DNA of 52,695 nucleotides from Scytonema sp. RU_4_4 (GCA_012031965.1 JAAUSC010000021.1:1-52695); one strand, 5' to 3'. Shown: positions 37,630-47,642, numbered from the stretch's first letter. Program-made: numbers and translations. Notes: a model not told the origin generated them from the sequence alone.

Positions 37630-39545
37630 GTGAGATTACTTTTAGGATTAGTATTATCAAGCTTTATCGCTACCTCCTCTGTCGCTTTGGCTCAAGAACA
37701 ATCCTTAATGGTTGTTTTTCCTAAAACAAACTACCAAACAACTTCACAAAAAATCTTCTTTATTGGCACAGCACCATCAAGCGGAGAAGTTCTCGTCAAT
37801 GGGAAGCCAGTAACCCGTAGTAAATCTGGTCATTTTGCCCCAAGTTTCCCCTTACAACTGGGAGAAAATCTTTTTACTATCCGCTATCAAAATCAAGAAA
37901 TCCAGATTAAGGTGACAAGAGTTTCCACTCAACCGGAAATCCCACAAGGATTAGCCTTTGCCAAAGATTCTCTCACACCAGCAGTGGACATTGCCAAACT
38001 TCCAGGAGAACGGATTTGTTTTAGTGCGATCGCGCACCAAATGCGACTGTTTCCGTGAAGCTAGGAAATCAAACTGTTTCCCTTTTACCTCAACCTCAAC
38101 AGGGACAACTCCCAGCAAATTCTGCCGCCTTAACAGGGCAAAACCAACCCTCTGCCCAGTCTAGTGTAGGCAAGTATCAGGGTTGTACAACAGTTTCTCA
38201 GTTTAGTCCTCTGCTTTCCTATGGTAATAACATTACCTTGGTATATGGTAATAACATTATCTCTGGTGCTGTTATCGAGAACGACAACAAAAATGTCGAG
38301 AACGACAGCAAAAATATAGACTTGGGTAAACCAGAATTCCAACTCACGCTCAATGGCAAAACGATAACTCAGCCAGGAACTGGAAAAATCACTATCCTCT
38401 CACCTCCACAGTTAGAAGTTGTGGAAGTGACAGCAGATTCTGGTGTTGCTCGCACCGGTCCTAGTACAGATTATTCTAGACTCACGCCTCTACCTAAAGG
38501 CACACGTGCAGCAGTAACAGGAGGCGAAGGTGAGTGGTTGCGTTTAGACTATGGGGCTTGGATCAATCGTAAGGAAACCCGCACTGTACCAAAAGCAATT
38601 CCTCCACACACTATCATCCGTAGTGTTGGCTATCGTAAACTCTCTGGTGTAACAGAGATGGTTTTCCCACTGCAAGTTCCTGTTCCTATCAGTGTACAGC
38701 AGGGTGAGCAGACTTTTACTCTGACTCTTCATAACACCACTGCTCAGACAGATATTATTCGCTTAGATGATGATCCTGCGATTTCTCGCCTAGATTGGCA
38801 ACAATTATCACCAACTCCAGGAGGGAAACAAGGAGGAGTACAGTACACCTTTAACCTCAAGAAAGCTCAACAGTGGGGGTATAAGCTGAGATACGACGGT
38901 ACGAGTCTGGTGCTGTCTTTACGTCACTCTCCCTTCCTGTCTTCTGCTAGCGGTGGGGAAAGAAGGGGGTTATTCAAGAGACAAAAGCCGTTATCTGGAA
39001 TTAAGATTTTACTCGATCCAGGACATGGGGGTAAGGAATCTGGTGCAGCCGGACCAACAGGTTATTTAGAAAAAGATGTCAATCTCGTGGTTTCTAAGTT
39101 AGTGCGCGATGAGTTGGCGAAGCGAGGTGCAACAGTGGTGATGACACGGGAGGATGATAAGGAAGTGTCGCTAAGCGACCGTGTGTCAATGATTGATAAG
39201 GAAGAACCGGCGATCGCCATTTCTATACATTACAACTCCTTACCCGATGCAGGTGATGCTGAAAACACCAAAGGAATAGCAACCTTTTGGTATCATCCCC
39301 AAGTTCACAGCTTTGCAGTCTTCATGCAAAAGTATATTGTTAACAAATTAGGACGCCCATCCTACGGTGTATTCTGGGATAATTTAGCACTGACACGTCC
39401 CGCAAGCGCACCGTCAGTCTTGCTGGAATTGGGTTTTATGAGCAACCCTAATGAATTTGAGTGGGTGACAAATCCTCAAGAACAAAAGAAGTTGGCAAAA
39501 GTCATAGCCGATGGAATTGTTGAGTGGTTCCGTAGCGTCCGCTGA
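37630..39545 (+). pseudogene. N-acetylmuramoyl-L-alanine amidase (Amidase_3), frameshifted in the N-terminal part
   Basis: A cell-wall hydrolase that cleaves the amide bond between muramic acid and peptide. It starts at a GTG with a signal peptide (LLLGLVLSSFIATSSVALA). A beta-rich region follows, then an SH3-like region (about PPQLEVVEVTADSGVARTGP), then a C-terminal zinc amidase domain with DPGHGGKESGA, the metal Glu in YLEKDVNL, ISIHYNSL and LLELGFMSN. As written, the first frame stops at 38056-38058, while the rest opens in the next frame from 38055. Adding one G near 38034 (in GCGATCGCGCACC) joins both into 638 residues with a sensible HIP1-containing junction. In Nostocales, related amidases shape septal junctions, but that link is inferred. 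Confidence 0.88.
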
Positions 39546-39941
39546 ATCTTTTATGCATAATGAATATGCAAATGAAAAGTATTGTCATCACAAAGGTGCA
39601 ACTCCAGACGCACGCGAGCTTCTTCTTAAATTTTTCTTATACCAATGTTTTAGTAGTTATCTAAGTATATTGTTTGATATTAAAAAACGCAATTCAGGGC
39701 TATTCATCGTTGTTTTACACAATATCCCATTTTTCTTTTTTTATGTAATTGTTCATACTTTTATTTAATCTTATGATAAAGTTAAGTTGCTATTTTAAGT
39801 ATTACTTTATACAATATTTAAGGTAATATAGCTGCTTTATGAGTAGCATCTACAACAGAGGTCTTCTACATCACTATTGTCGTTGAGTAGTTGACCTCAA
39901 ATTGTTGCGAAAACACTTTATTCTTGCACAAAGGATGAGCT
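39546..39941. other. AT-rich spacer before the lectin/FG-GAP gene
   Basis: 396 bases, AT-rich. A plus-strand frame (39511-39768) overlaps the amidase end but is hydrophobic noise. I see no gene, only the likely promoter region of the next gene. Confidence 0.5.
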
Positions 39942-41777
39942 ATGGTACAGACTTTAAACGTTTCCGGTACAACCGACTATACGACTGGTAGTAATGCCAA
40001 AGTTGTTGCTTCCAATTTGAGCATTTCTGATACCGAGAATGCTACCCTAAATGGTGCATCAGTCATTATCAATGAGAACTTCAACGCTAGTGAAGATCGC
40101 CTTGGGATTGCCGGACAGGAGGGTACTAGTGGTACTGTCGAAGGTCTGACCTGGAATTACAACACAACAACTGGAGTTTTAACCATAACTGGTACAGCTT
40201 CCAACGAAGCTTACCAGAATGCGCTGCGTCAAGTCACCTACAGCAATACCAGTAACACCCCCACTACAGCAGCGCGTGACATTGAATTTACTCTGGGGAC
40301 AACCTTAGGAAGTGCAGAAAACAACCACTTCTACCAGTTTGTCTCAGCTGAAAATATTACCTGGACGGAAGCTGAAAGTGCGGCTTCTAATAGTAGCTAC
40401 CTTGGACTCAAAGGTTACCTAGCAACCATCACCTCTGAAACAGAACAAGATTTTATCCAGAGTAAAGTTCAAGGAAATGGCTGGATAGGAGCCAGCGATG
40501 CGGAGACTGAGGGGGACTGGCGTTGGGTAACAGGACCAGAAGCTGGAACCTCCTTTTGGAATGGAGATGCAACTGGTAGCACTGTTAATGGTCAATACAG
40601 CAATTGGGATGATGGTGAGCCAAACAACACTAACGAGCACGAAAACTACGGTCACGTAATTGGTAACTCCAGTCTTGGGGAAGATGTACAAGGTAAATGG
40701 AATGACCTTCCAAACAGTGTGAACACTGGAAACTACACAGCTGATGGTTACTTCGTAGAGTATGGTGGCTCAGAAGCCGACCCAACACTACAACTGACTG
40801 GTAGCGTCACTCTTACCATAAGTGAGACAGTCAATACTCCTAATAAATTTGATTTTAGCGGCGATGGCAAACCGGACATCCTGTGGCGGAACTATAGCAC
40901 TGATGAGACTGCTATTTGGCAGATGAATGGTACCACATTAGAGCAGTCAATTTCATATCCGAACACCTTAAATGCTGCTTGGAGACTTGAAGGTCAAGCA
41001 GACTTTACTGGTGATAACAAGCTAGACATCTTGTGGCGGAACTATACTACGGGCGAGAATGGTTTCTGGCAGATGGATGGCACAACCTATGGACAGCCCA
41101 TCTTAACCACCTCAGTCACTGATCTTAACTGGGAAATTGAAGGTCAGAGCGATTTTACAGGTGATGGCAAAACAGACATCTTGTGGCGCAACAGCAGCAC
41201 AGGTGAAAATGGAATCTGGAAGATGGATGGTACAACTCTACAAGAATCTGTCTCGCTGACCACAGTTGAGGATACTGCTTGGGAAATCAAAGGTTTAGCA
41301 GACTTTACAGGTGACGGCAAAGATGAAATTCTCTGGCGCAATAATAATACTGGCGAGAATGCTATTTGGCAGTTGGATGGTACTACCTTACAAGAGTCTA
41401 CCTCACTGACCACACTTGAGGATACTGATTGGGATATTGTGGGTCAAGCAGACTTTACAGGTGATGGCAAAGTTGATATCCTTTGGCGCAACTACCGCAC
41501 AGGTGAGAACTCTGTTTGGCAGATGGATGGTACAAATGTACAACAGCCGATCTCGCTCACCTCAGTTGCGGATACTAACTGGGAAGTTGAAGGAGTAGCA
41601 GACTTTACGAGTGATGGTAAGGTTGACATTCTCTGGCGCAACAATGGTACTGACGAAACAGGGATTTGGCGGATGAATGGTACCACCTTAGAAGAGTCTC
41701 TCGCACTCTCCAAAACTGGTAGTACTGCCTGGGAAATCAGCTTCCCATCGTCCTATCCGGCTGGAACGGTTGGATAG
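39942..41777 (+). CDS. C-type-lectin-like and FG-GAP/VCBS-repeat protein
   Basis: A 611-residue protein without a classical signal peptide. The N-terminus (1-125) is a Thr/Asn-rich beta-type region. Residues about 125-275 resemble a C-type lectin fold (AENNHFYQFVSAENITWTEA, then GWIGASDAETEGDWRWVTG, and a WDDGEPNN carbohydrate/calcium loop). Residues about 300-600 hold six near-identical 48-residue FG-GAP-type repeats, each with a D-F-T-G-D-G-K-x-D-I-L-W-R-N core that would bind calcium, beginning at FDFSGDGKPDILWRN. Such proteins are cell-surface or secreted; the lack of a signal peptide suggests type I-like secretion or a missed start. Ends at the hairpin at 41792-41825. Confidence 0.85.
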   Translation: MVQTLNVSGTTDYTTGSNAKVVASNLSISDTENATLNGASVIINENFNASEDRLGIAGQEGTSGTVEGLTWNYNTTTGVLTITGTASNEAYQNALRQVTYSNTSNTPTTAARDIEFTLGTTLGSAENNHFYQFVSAENITWTEAESAASNSSYLGLKGYLATITSETEQDFIQSKVQGNGWIGASDAETEGDWRWVTGPEAGTSFWNGDATGSTVNGQYSNWDDGEPNNTNEHENYGHVIGNSSLGEDVQGKWNDLPNSVNTGNYTADGYFVEYGGSEADPTLQLTGSVTLTISETVNTPNKFDFSGDGKPDILWRNYSTDETAIWQMNGTTLEQSISYPNTLNAAWRLEGQADFTGDNKLDILWRNYTTGENGFWQMDGTTYGQPILTTSVTDLNWEIEGQSDFTGDGKTDILWRNSSTGENGIWKMDGTTLQESVSLTTVEDTAWEIKGLADFTGDGKDEILWRNNNTGENAIWQLDGTTLQESTSLTTLEDTDWDIVGQADFTGDGKVDILWRNYRTGENSVWQMDGTNVQQPISLTSVADTNWEVEGVADFTSDGKVDILWRNNGTDETGIWRMNGTTLEESLALSKTGSTAWEISFPSSYPAGTVG

Positions 41778-41791
41778 TAACTTTTGTTCAC

Positions 41792-41825
41792 AGGCGTGGT
41801 AAATGTAGGTTTTTTTACCACGCCT
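41792..41825 (+). terminator. Rho-independent terminator-like hairpin
   Basis: AGGCGTGGTAAA pairs exactly with TTTACCACGCCT (12-bp stem, 10-base loop containing a T-run). It lies 14 bases after the stop of the lectin/FG-GAP gene. The T-run is in the loop rather than after the stem, so it is strong as a structure but not a textbook terminator. Confidence 0.7.
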
Positions 41826-41832
41826 ATGACTT

Positions 41833-42519
41833 TTGATTTCTAAATGCATTTTAAGATTCTCGCAAAACACGGATAGTAATGGCTTTGCTAAAGTTCAAAT
41901 TCCAAGTAAAGGTGATGTTATTGTCAATTTAAGTAAAGCAGGTTACCCAACTCAAAATTTCATGATTAACTTAGAAAATGAACAAAGTACAACCAGAGTT
42001 GTAAGGTTCAACAAATCAGGTGAACCAGAAGTGAAACCACTTGCTTCTGCCTCTCTAAAGTCGTCTGCTTCAAACCAGCCTCCGGCTTCTGCTGCACCTT
42101 CAATTACTGCAAAGAATACTAATCATTCATATAGTTTTGATGATGCAAGTAATAATCTTAAAACTTTACTAAAAACTAAGAAATGCTCAAATTGTTATCT
42201 GGTTGGAGTTGATCTAAGATCTGCAAACCTGGAAGACGCTGACTTGGCTGGTGCTAATCTGAGGGGTGCTCGTGCTAGCTGTATTCATCTCAACGGTGCT
42301 AATCTTAGTGGTGTAGATCTGCGTGGCTTTAGTACTAGTTGTAGGAACCTTGATTTACAGGGCGCTAACTTGCGTGGTGCTAATCTCAAAGATGCTAACT
42401 TATCTGGAGCTAACCTGCGTGGTGCTGATTTGACTGGTGTTGACTTATCTGATGCCAACATACAAGGAGCAGATCTGGCAGGGGCTATTGTGCCAAATGA
42501 AACAAAACTTCCTAAATAA
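41833..42519 (+). CDS. Pentapeptide-repeat protein, probably 5'-truncated
   Basis: A 228-residue frame whose only starts are poor (TTG at 41833). The first about 15 residues look like random translation. From about residue 15, DSNGFAKVQIPSKGDVIVNL reads as the end of an Ig/CarboxypepD_reg-type beta domain. A Ser/Pro linker follows, then about 20 pentapeptide repeats of the A(D/N)LxG type (residues about 125-220, for example DLAGANLRGARA, LNGANLSGVDL), including two inserts with cysteines. Such repeats form a right-handed beta helix of unknown role in cyanobacteria. The 5' part seems lost, perhaps by recombination at the terminator repeat. It is very likely not translated from its original start. 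Confidence 0.75.
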   Translation: MISKCILRFSQNTDSNGFAKVQIPSKGDVIVNLSKAGYPTQNFMINLENEQSTTRVVRFNKSGEPEVKPLASASLKSSASNQPPASAAPSITAKNTNHSYSFDDASNNLKTLLKTKKCSNCYLVGVDLRSANLEDADLAGANLRGARASCIHLNGANLSGVDLRGFSTSCRNLDLQGANLRGANLKDANLSGANLRGADLTGVDLSDANIQGADLAGAIVPNETKLPK

Positions 42520-42559
42520 AATTATCAAGATTTAGTTCGTAAAGTACATGCGCTTGGTG

Positions 42560-43101
42560 TTACACACCAAATTCTTCATTCGCTGCTCGCCGCCATTCAT
42601 GCAATATTGGCATAGTAAAGAAACCCCATGCCAAACCTGTCATCAACCCAAAAGGGGTGACAACGAAATTATTAAAACTCCACCAATCCAAAACCTCTGC
42701 GGCTAATTCCAGTGGATAACCCATCATCAAAACACTAGCAAGCGCCGCACCACTCCAACCATACTGGTTTAACCAGTAAAACCTTTCCCACCTGTCATCC
42801 CATATAAGAGACGGGTTATGAACAATCCTGTCACAGTACCGTAACAACGCATACACACAGCCATAATATACGGTGGTGACAATGCTACCCCCATATCTGG
42901 TTGTGGACACACATGAACGCCCATGAAATAAATAATCTTCGCAATTAGGGGTAACATCAGTAAGCCAGACGCAGCAAGAAATGGAGCAGCAAGCGGTCCT
43001 ACCACCATCCCTGCTAATAAGAAATCAGCGATCGCACTCACCCAACGAATTTGAAAGTGCGCAGTAGAAGAACTTCTTTTGAAAACTAATCCTGGCAACA
43101 T
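42560..43101 (-). pseudogene. DUF2085 membrane protein, frameshifted
   Basis: Two overlapping frames together form one 180-residue membrane protein of the DUF2085 family. The first (start 43101) gives the N-terminal helices and the family Cys motifs HVCPQPDMG and CMRCYGTVTG, then runs out at MTGGKGFTG. The second (ending 42560) continues with FYWLNQYGWSGAALASV and two more helices. Adding one T to the run at 42784-42786 (A on the coding strand) rejoins them in the order TGGKRFYWLN. DUF2085 proteins are metal- or redox-motif membrane proteins of unknown function. As written the gene is broken. Confidence 0.82.
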
Positions 43102-43228
43102 TTCTTTCTTCTTTTGTTTTTCCTTGGCGTCCTATGCGTCTATGTCCTGCGGACACGCTCTTGCAAGGCGGTTCGCTTTTCAAACACATTTCAAACACAA
43201 GGTGGGCAGGATTGCCCACCCTACTTTC

Positions 43229-45340
43229 TTAACCTACTTTAGCAGTATATGGACTGGTTAACTTCTGCAATTGCTGTACTAACAGACTGAGGAACAACCC
43301 AACATCTGTTACCACACCAACTGATTCTATAGAACCTCTGTCGCTCAACTTTGTCACCACAGCTGGATTGATATCCACACAAACCATCTTCACACCAGCT
43401 GGAGTCATATTCCCCACGCCTATTGAGTGCAGCATACTCGACAGCATCAAAATCATATCTGCATCTTTGAGCAGTCGGGCGTACTCAGTTTGCGCTTTAA
43501 TCAAATTCATCTCGGTATCCGGTAAAGGACCATCATCGCGAATCGAGCCAGCCAGACAGAATGGAACTCCATGACGGACGCACTCATACATGACCCCACT
43601 CTTGATGACCCCAGCCTCAACAGCTTTAGCAATGCTACCATAACGGCGAATGGTATTAATGACCTTTAGGTGATGGCGATGTCCTCCGCGTACAGCCACA
43701 CCCCGCTTCATATCTACACCGAGAGAAGTTCCCATCATTGCTTGCTCAATATCATGGACGGCGATCGCATTTCCACCAAGTAGCGCCTGCACGTATCCTT
43801 CTGTTATCAGTTGTGACAGATGCTCACCGCCTCCAGTGTGAATGACCACTGGTCCTGCTGTGACAACAACTTTACCACCTGCGTCTCGGATTTTACGTAA
43901 TTCCCAAGCAACTTGCTCAACGACGAGTTCCACGCGCCGTTCGCTGGAAACTCCCGCCGACATGAAGCTAAATTCTTGAGCATTACGTTGTTCCCGCGAT
44001 TCTGTTTTGCGGATGGTGCGAATACCTAGCACATCAACAACGACTTCTTCACCAACTTCTAACTCACGTAGTATTTTACACTGCGCCAATATGCCCTTGG
44101 GTGTTCGAGTGATGGCGATCGCCCCATCCATCCGCTGATTGTGTACCTTCACCCATTCACCGTTAATCCGCACTTCTGTCGGATAAATCGTACTAACGTA
44201 AAAATCATCGGGAGCGACTCCTGCTTGAATGACCGGCTCCAACTTGGCGTCGCGCTCATCTTGGGGCAAATCTACCGCACCCAAATCAATCAGATGCGAT
44301 ATAATGCTTTCCATCACCTCATGGGAAGGCGCAGATACTTTTACCTCAGCTGCTGATGTACTTTGCCGCTGCTCTCCCAGCGAGAAATTTAGGACTTGGA
44401 AGCTACCGCCGTTATCGATGATCAAATCCAAAGCACGGTTAATTAAGCCAGAGTCGAGCAAGTGTCCTTCTATGGTAAAGACGCGACTCTCCACCGACAC
44501 ATTGGCATGAAGTTCTTCCCGTACAGGCTCCGTTACCCGTAGCGTCAAGCATTTAGCCGCGCCACCAGCTTTGAGAAATTCTGTCAAGGGCGTTTCAATC
44601 ACTTGGAAACCAACTTCTGCAAGGCGTGCTTTGAGTGGTTCGCTAGCCTTATTCATCACAACGATGCTGTCCACATTCACCGCATTGCAAGCGAAGTTCA
44701 CCGCGTCAGCTTCCGTAATGGCTATCCGCTTTTGTTGTGGTACCCGCATTTCAATTAAGCGGTTGGAGTAAGAATCAAACGCGGGTGGATAGTACAGTAA
44801 ATAACCATTTGCAAGTGGACAGAAGCAAGTATCTAAGTGGTAGAATCGCTCATCAATCAGTCGTAACGAAAGAACCTCAATATCCAGCCATTTTGCCAGA
44901 TTGGGGTGAGAATCTAGTTCTGTGCGGAAACCGTATCCAGCCCAAAGCCAGCGTCCTTCCCTATCCAGCAGTGCGTCTCCCGCACCTTCAAAGGGCAAAT
45001 CTTTAGGCAATTCGTGGACAGTATACCCGTTATCCTCAAACCACTGCTTGAAATAAGGCTCTTCACCCTGACGTTCTTTATGTAAAAAGCGACTCAGTAC
45101 AACTGTTTTTCCTAGTACCAAACCAGCATTTGCTGTAAACACCATATCAGGCCAGCCTTTCTGCGGTGGTACTATGTCAACAATTGCGTGTTCTTTAAGG
45201 ACGTGATGTAGTTTGTCCCACTGTCCTACGGCACGCTCTTGCGATGACTTGTGAATGTTCCCTTCCATCCAGGGGTTAATCACATAATCTACATCGTAGT
45301 GGTTAGGGGGACACATCAAAAAGCGAATCTGGGAAGTCAT
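43229..45340 (-). CDS. agrE: Arginine dihydrolase / ornithine cyclodeaminase (AgrE, ArgZ type)
   Basis: A 703-residue bifunctional enzyme. The N-terminal guanidine-modifying domain (1 to about 285) turns arginine into ornithine plus ammonia and CO2; its expected catalytic residues are present, including Asn71 (FTANAG), His168 (FYHLD) and Cys264 (GGAAKCL). The C-terminal part (about 290-703) is the TIGR00300-like ornithine cyclodeaminase half, with GGGEHLSQLI and VRGGHRHHLKV, producing proline. In cyanobacteria this route mobilises nitrogen from cyanophycin. A perfect NtcA box (45406-45419) about 66 bases upstream fits nitrogen control. Start ATG at 45340. Cytoplasmic. Confidence 0.96.
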   Translation of the reverse strand: MTSQIRFLMCPPNHYDVDYVINPWMEGNIHKSSQERAVGQWDKLHHVLKEHAIVDIVPPQKGWPDMVFTANAGLVLGKTVVLSRFLHKERQGEEPYFKQWFEDNGYTVHELPKDLPFEGAGDALLDREGRWLWAGYGFRTELDSHPNLAKWLDIEVLSLRLIDERFYHLDTCFCPLANGYLLYYPPAFDSYSNRLIEMRVPQQKRIAITEADAVNFACNAVNVDSIVVMNKASEPLKARLAEVGFQVIETPLTEFLKAGGAAKCLTLRVTEPVREELHANVSVESRVFTIEGHLLDSGLINRALDLIIDNGGSFQVLNFSLGEQRQSTSAAEVKVSAPSHEVMESIISHLIDLGAVDLPQDERDAKLEPVIQAGVAPDDFYVSTIYPTEVRINGEWVKVHNQRMDGAIAITRTPKGILAQCKILRELEVGEEVVVDVLGIRTIRKTESREQRNAQEFSFMSAGVSSERRVELVVEQVAWELRKIRDAGGKVVVTAGPVVIHTGGGEHLSQLITEGYVQALLGGNAIAVHDIEQAMMGTSLGVDMKRGVAVRGGHRHHLKVINTIRRYGSIAKAVEAGVIKSGVMYECVRHGVPFCLAGSIRDDGPLPDTEMNLIKAQTEYARLLKDADMILMLSSMLHSIGVGNMTPAGVKMVCVDINPAVVTKLSDRGSIESVGVVTDVGLFLSLLVQQLQKLTSPYTAKVG

Positions 45341-45379
45341 ATAAATATCACAACAGGGTTAGATGCAACTAGCCTTTAT

Positions 45380-45419
45380 TTATACAAATTTTTTTGAAAT
45401 TACTTGTATATTTTAATAC
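45380..45419 (-). promoter_or_regulatory. NtcA-type promoter of agrE
   Basis: GTA-N8-TAC at 45406-45419 is the exact NtcA consensus. About 21 bases downstream toward agrE lies TATAAA (around 45380-45385), a good -10 at nearly the spacing expected for NtcA-activated promoters. The transcript would start about 30-40 bases before the agrE ATG. Confidence 0.75.
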
Positions 45420-46063
45420 TAAAATGTTCTGAAAAACGACAAATTCTGTATTTTTGTAAAAGGCAGCACTATGACTATGCTCTATTCTATCCCGGAGAGT
45501 GGAGACACAAGAGCGCTTGTTGACCTCAACCGTAGCGCTATGAATTTGCAGGTATGGAAATACATGACTTGGAAAATATAAAGAAATGTAAATTTCTGAG
45601 GAGAGGGCGATTGCGCAAAGCAAGAGACGCGCCTTGGCATATCGCTGGAATTCTGGAGCGACGCTAACAAATTTGAGGTATCGATATGGCGATCGCTCCA
45701 GAATTCACCCTTCTTTAATTATCACCGCCATTAGCAAGTGTTACCGCACTCCAATAGGATTCCTATATCAATGAGTCATTGCATAGTTACAATAAAATTA
45801 GTGCCAATAGCTCACTCAGATTCTGCTAACCAACAAGTCTACTGCTTCCACTTGATCAGGCGTATATCTTGAGGTCAAGAGTTCAGAGTAGAAAGTCAAA
45901 AATCTTTTTTGAACTTTGGACTTTGGAAAGTTAAGATGAGTTGAGTATATTTAACCCAATTGATGTCAGACCATTTTGTGTCAAGGTAATAACCCAGGAC
46001 AAGTGATCTATTGTCAATTTATTACCTAAAAAGACTTGCAAAAACTGAAATTCAGAGGTATCA
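45420..46063. other. Spacer between agrE and the NYN-protein gene
   Basis: About 640 bases. Minus-strand short frames here lack family features. I see no repeat array or RNA gene that I can support. Confidence 0.5.
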
Positions 46064-46750
46064 ATGAATATTGCCGCTTTTAATAAAGAAAAAAATCAAT
46101 ATAAACGACTCAGGGAGCAATCACATTGGCAAGAAGAAAATCACATAGAGACTACCAAGCAAGGAGAAGATGCACAAATGTCAGTAACTGAGGTTGAGCA
46201 ATGCATTTTCGGTAATTCAAATCGTGGTCGGGTAGCGATTTTTATTGATGGAGCGAATTTATTTCATGCAGGTTTACAACTTGGTATTGAAATTGACTAC
46301 GCTAAACTTCTTTGTTGTTTAACTGAAAATGCAAAACTTTTGCGTGCTTTCTTCTACACTGGAGTCGATCGAACAAATGAAAAGCAACAGGGTTTTCTTC
46401 TCTGGATGCGTCGGAATGGCTATCGTGTTGTTACCAAAGATTTAGTACAATTTCCAGATGGTTCCAAAAAAGCCAATCTGGATGTAGAAATTGCTGTAGA
46501 TATGATGAATTTAGCTCCTTACTACGATACTGCGGTGTTAGTTAGTGGAGATGGGGATTTAGCATATGCAGTTAATGCTCTTTCCTATCAAGGATCTCGA
46601 GTTGAAGTTGTCAGCATACGCTCAATGACGAGCGACAGTTTGATTGATGTTACTGATTATTTCGTTGACATCGAAACAATCAAACAATATATCCAAAAAG
46701 ATTCCCATCCCTGCTATAACTACCGATCTCTGTCGAATTCTAGTTTATAA
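46064..46750 (+). CDS. NYN-domain protein (LabA/DUF88 family)
   Basis: A 228-residue protein with a PIN-like NYN ribonuclease fold: VAIFIDGANLFHAG (first acidic residue), the central KANLDVEIAVDMM, and VLVSGDGDLAYAVNAL (other acidic residues). LabA relatives in cyanobacteria affect circadian output or RNA processing. About 58 residues of basic/Gln-rich sequence precede the domain; an internal start at Met39 (MSVTEVEQ) is possible. No signal peptide. Single gene, followed 178 bases later by a two-component system. Confidence 0.88.
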   Translation: MNIAAFNKEKNQYKRLREQSHWQEENHIETTKQGEDAQMSVTEVEQCIFGNSNRGRVAIFIDGANLFHAGLQLGIEIDYAKLLCCLTENAKLLRAFFYTGVDRTNEKQQGFLLWMRRNGYRVVTKDLVQFPDGSKKANLDVEIAVDMMNLAPYYDTAVLVSGDGDLAYAVNALSYQGSRVEVVSIRSMTSDSLIDVTDYFVDIETIKQYIQKDSHPCYNYRSLSNSSL

Positions 46751-46928
46751 AAGACGATTTTTCTAGGGACGGCTTACAGTAGGCTTCGCTATAGAGAAAA
46801 ACATAGCAAGAGATTGTAAAATTTTCGACTATTACTTAACTGTAAACTCTAAAGTATTACTGCAAAATATCAATGATAATGGCAAGCCAGAGAATGACTA
46901 TGCGCATCTTGCTTGCCTACTATATAAT

Positions 46929-47642
46929 ATGGACATTTTAATGATTGAAGATGAACCTGAGATTGCTCAGTTAATCCAAATGTCTCTGGAAAAAGAAGGT
47001 TTTTCCTGTCGCATGACCAGCGACGGTTTAAACGCCTTACGAATCTTTCAGGAGCAATCACCAGATTTAATTATTTTAGATTTAATGATTCCTGCTTTAG
47101 ATGGTTTGGAAGTCTGTGCAAGAATTCGGCAGAAATCTGATGGAAAAGACCCATATATTTTGATGCTTACGGCTAAAGGTGAAGAAATTGATCGCGTTAT
47201 TGGCTTATCTACAGGCGCTGACGATTACATGGTCAAACCTTTTAGCCCTAGAGAATTGATTGCTAGGGTGCGAGCGTTATTACGGCGTAGTCTCCGCCAC
47301 GCAGGACAAAATCAGGTGTATCGTACTAAACACTTTATTGTGGATGTAGAGCAGCGCACGATCAGTCGTCAAATGAATTCTCAGGAACCAGAAATACTAG
47401 ATTTAACTACCCTAGAATTCAATTTGTTAAGCACCTTTATTAGTAATCCTGGTCGAGTTTGGAACCGCACCCAACTTATCGACAAACTTTGGGGAGATAA
47501 CTTTTTTGGTGATGAGCGCGTGGTGGATACTCATGTAGCTCGGTTGCGAAAAAAAATTGAGCCAGATCCGACTAATCCAACTTTTGTAAAAACTGTTGTT
47601 GGAGTTGGTTATAAGTTTGAAGACTCTTCTGTTATCTTATGA
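46929..47642 (+). CDS. OmpR-family response regulator
   Basis: A 237-residue response regulator. The receiver domain (1 to about 120) has the phosphate Asp in LIILDLMIP, acidic pocket in EDEPEI, Thr in MLTAKG and Lys in MVKPFSP. The C-terminal winged-helix DNA-binding domain (about 140-235) has the OmpR end pattern DTHVARLRKKIEPDPTNP and TVVGVGYKFE. It is translationally coupled to the kinase gene: the TGA at 47640 overlaps the ATG at 47639 (ATGA). Signal sensed unknown. Confidence 0.96.
   Translation: MDILMIEDEPEIAQLIQMSLEKEGFSCRMTSDGLNALRIFQEQSPDLIILDLMIPALDGLEVCARIRQKSDGKDPYILMLTAKGEEIDRVIGLSTGADDYMVKPFSPRELIARVRALLRRSLRHAGQNQVYRTKHFIVDVEQRTISRQMNSQEPEILDLTTLEFNLLSTFISNPGRVWNRTQLIDKLWGDNFFGDERVVDTHVARLRKKIEPDPTNPTFVKTVVGVGYKFEDSSVIL

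Noticed and set aside
45369-45670. Two short minus-strand frames upstream of agrE
   Set aside because: One overlaps the NtcA promoter and neither shows protein-like composition.
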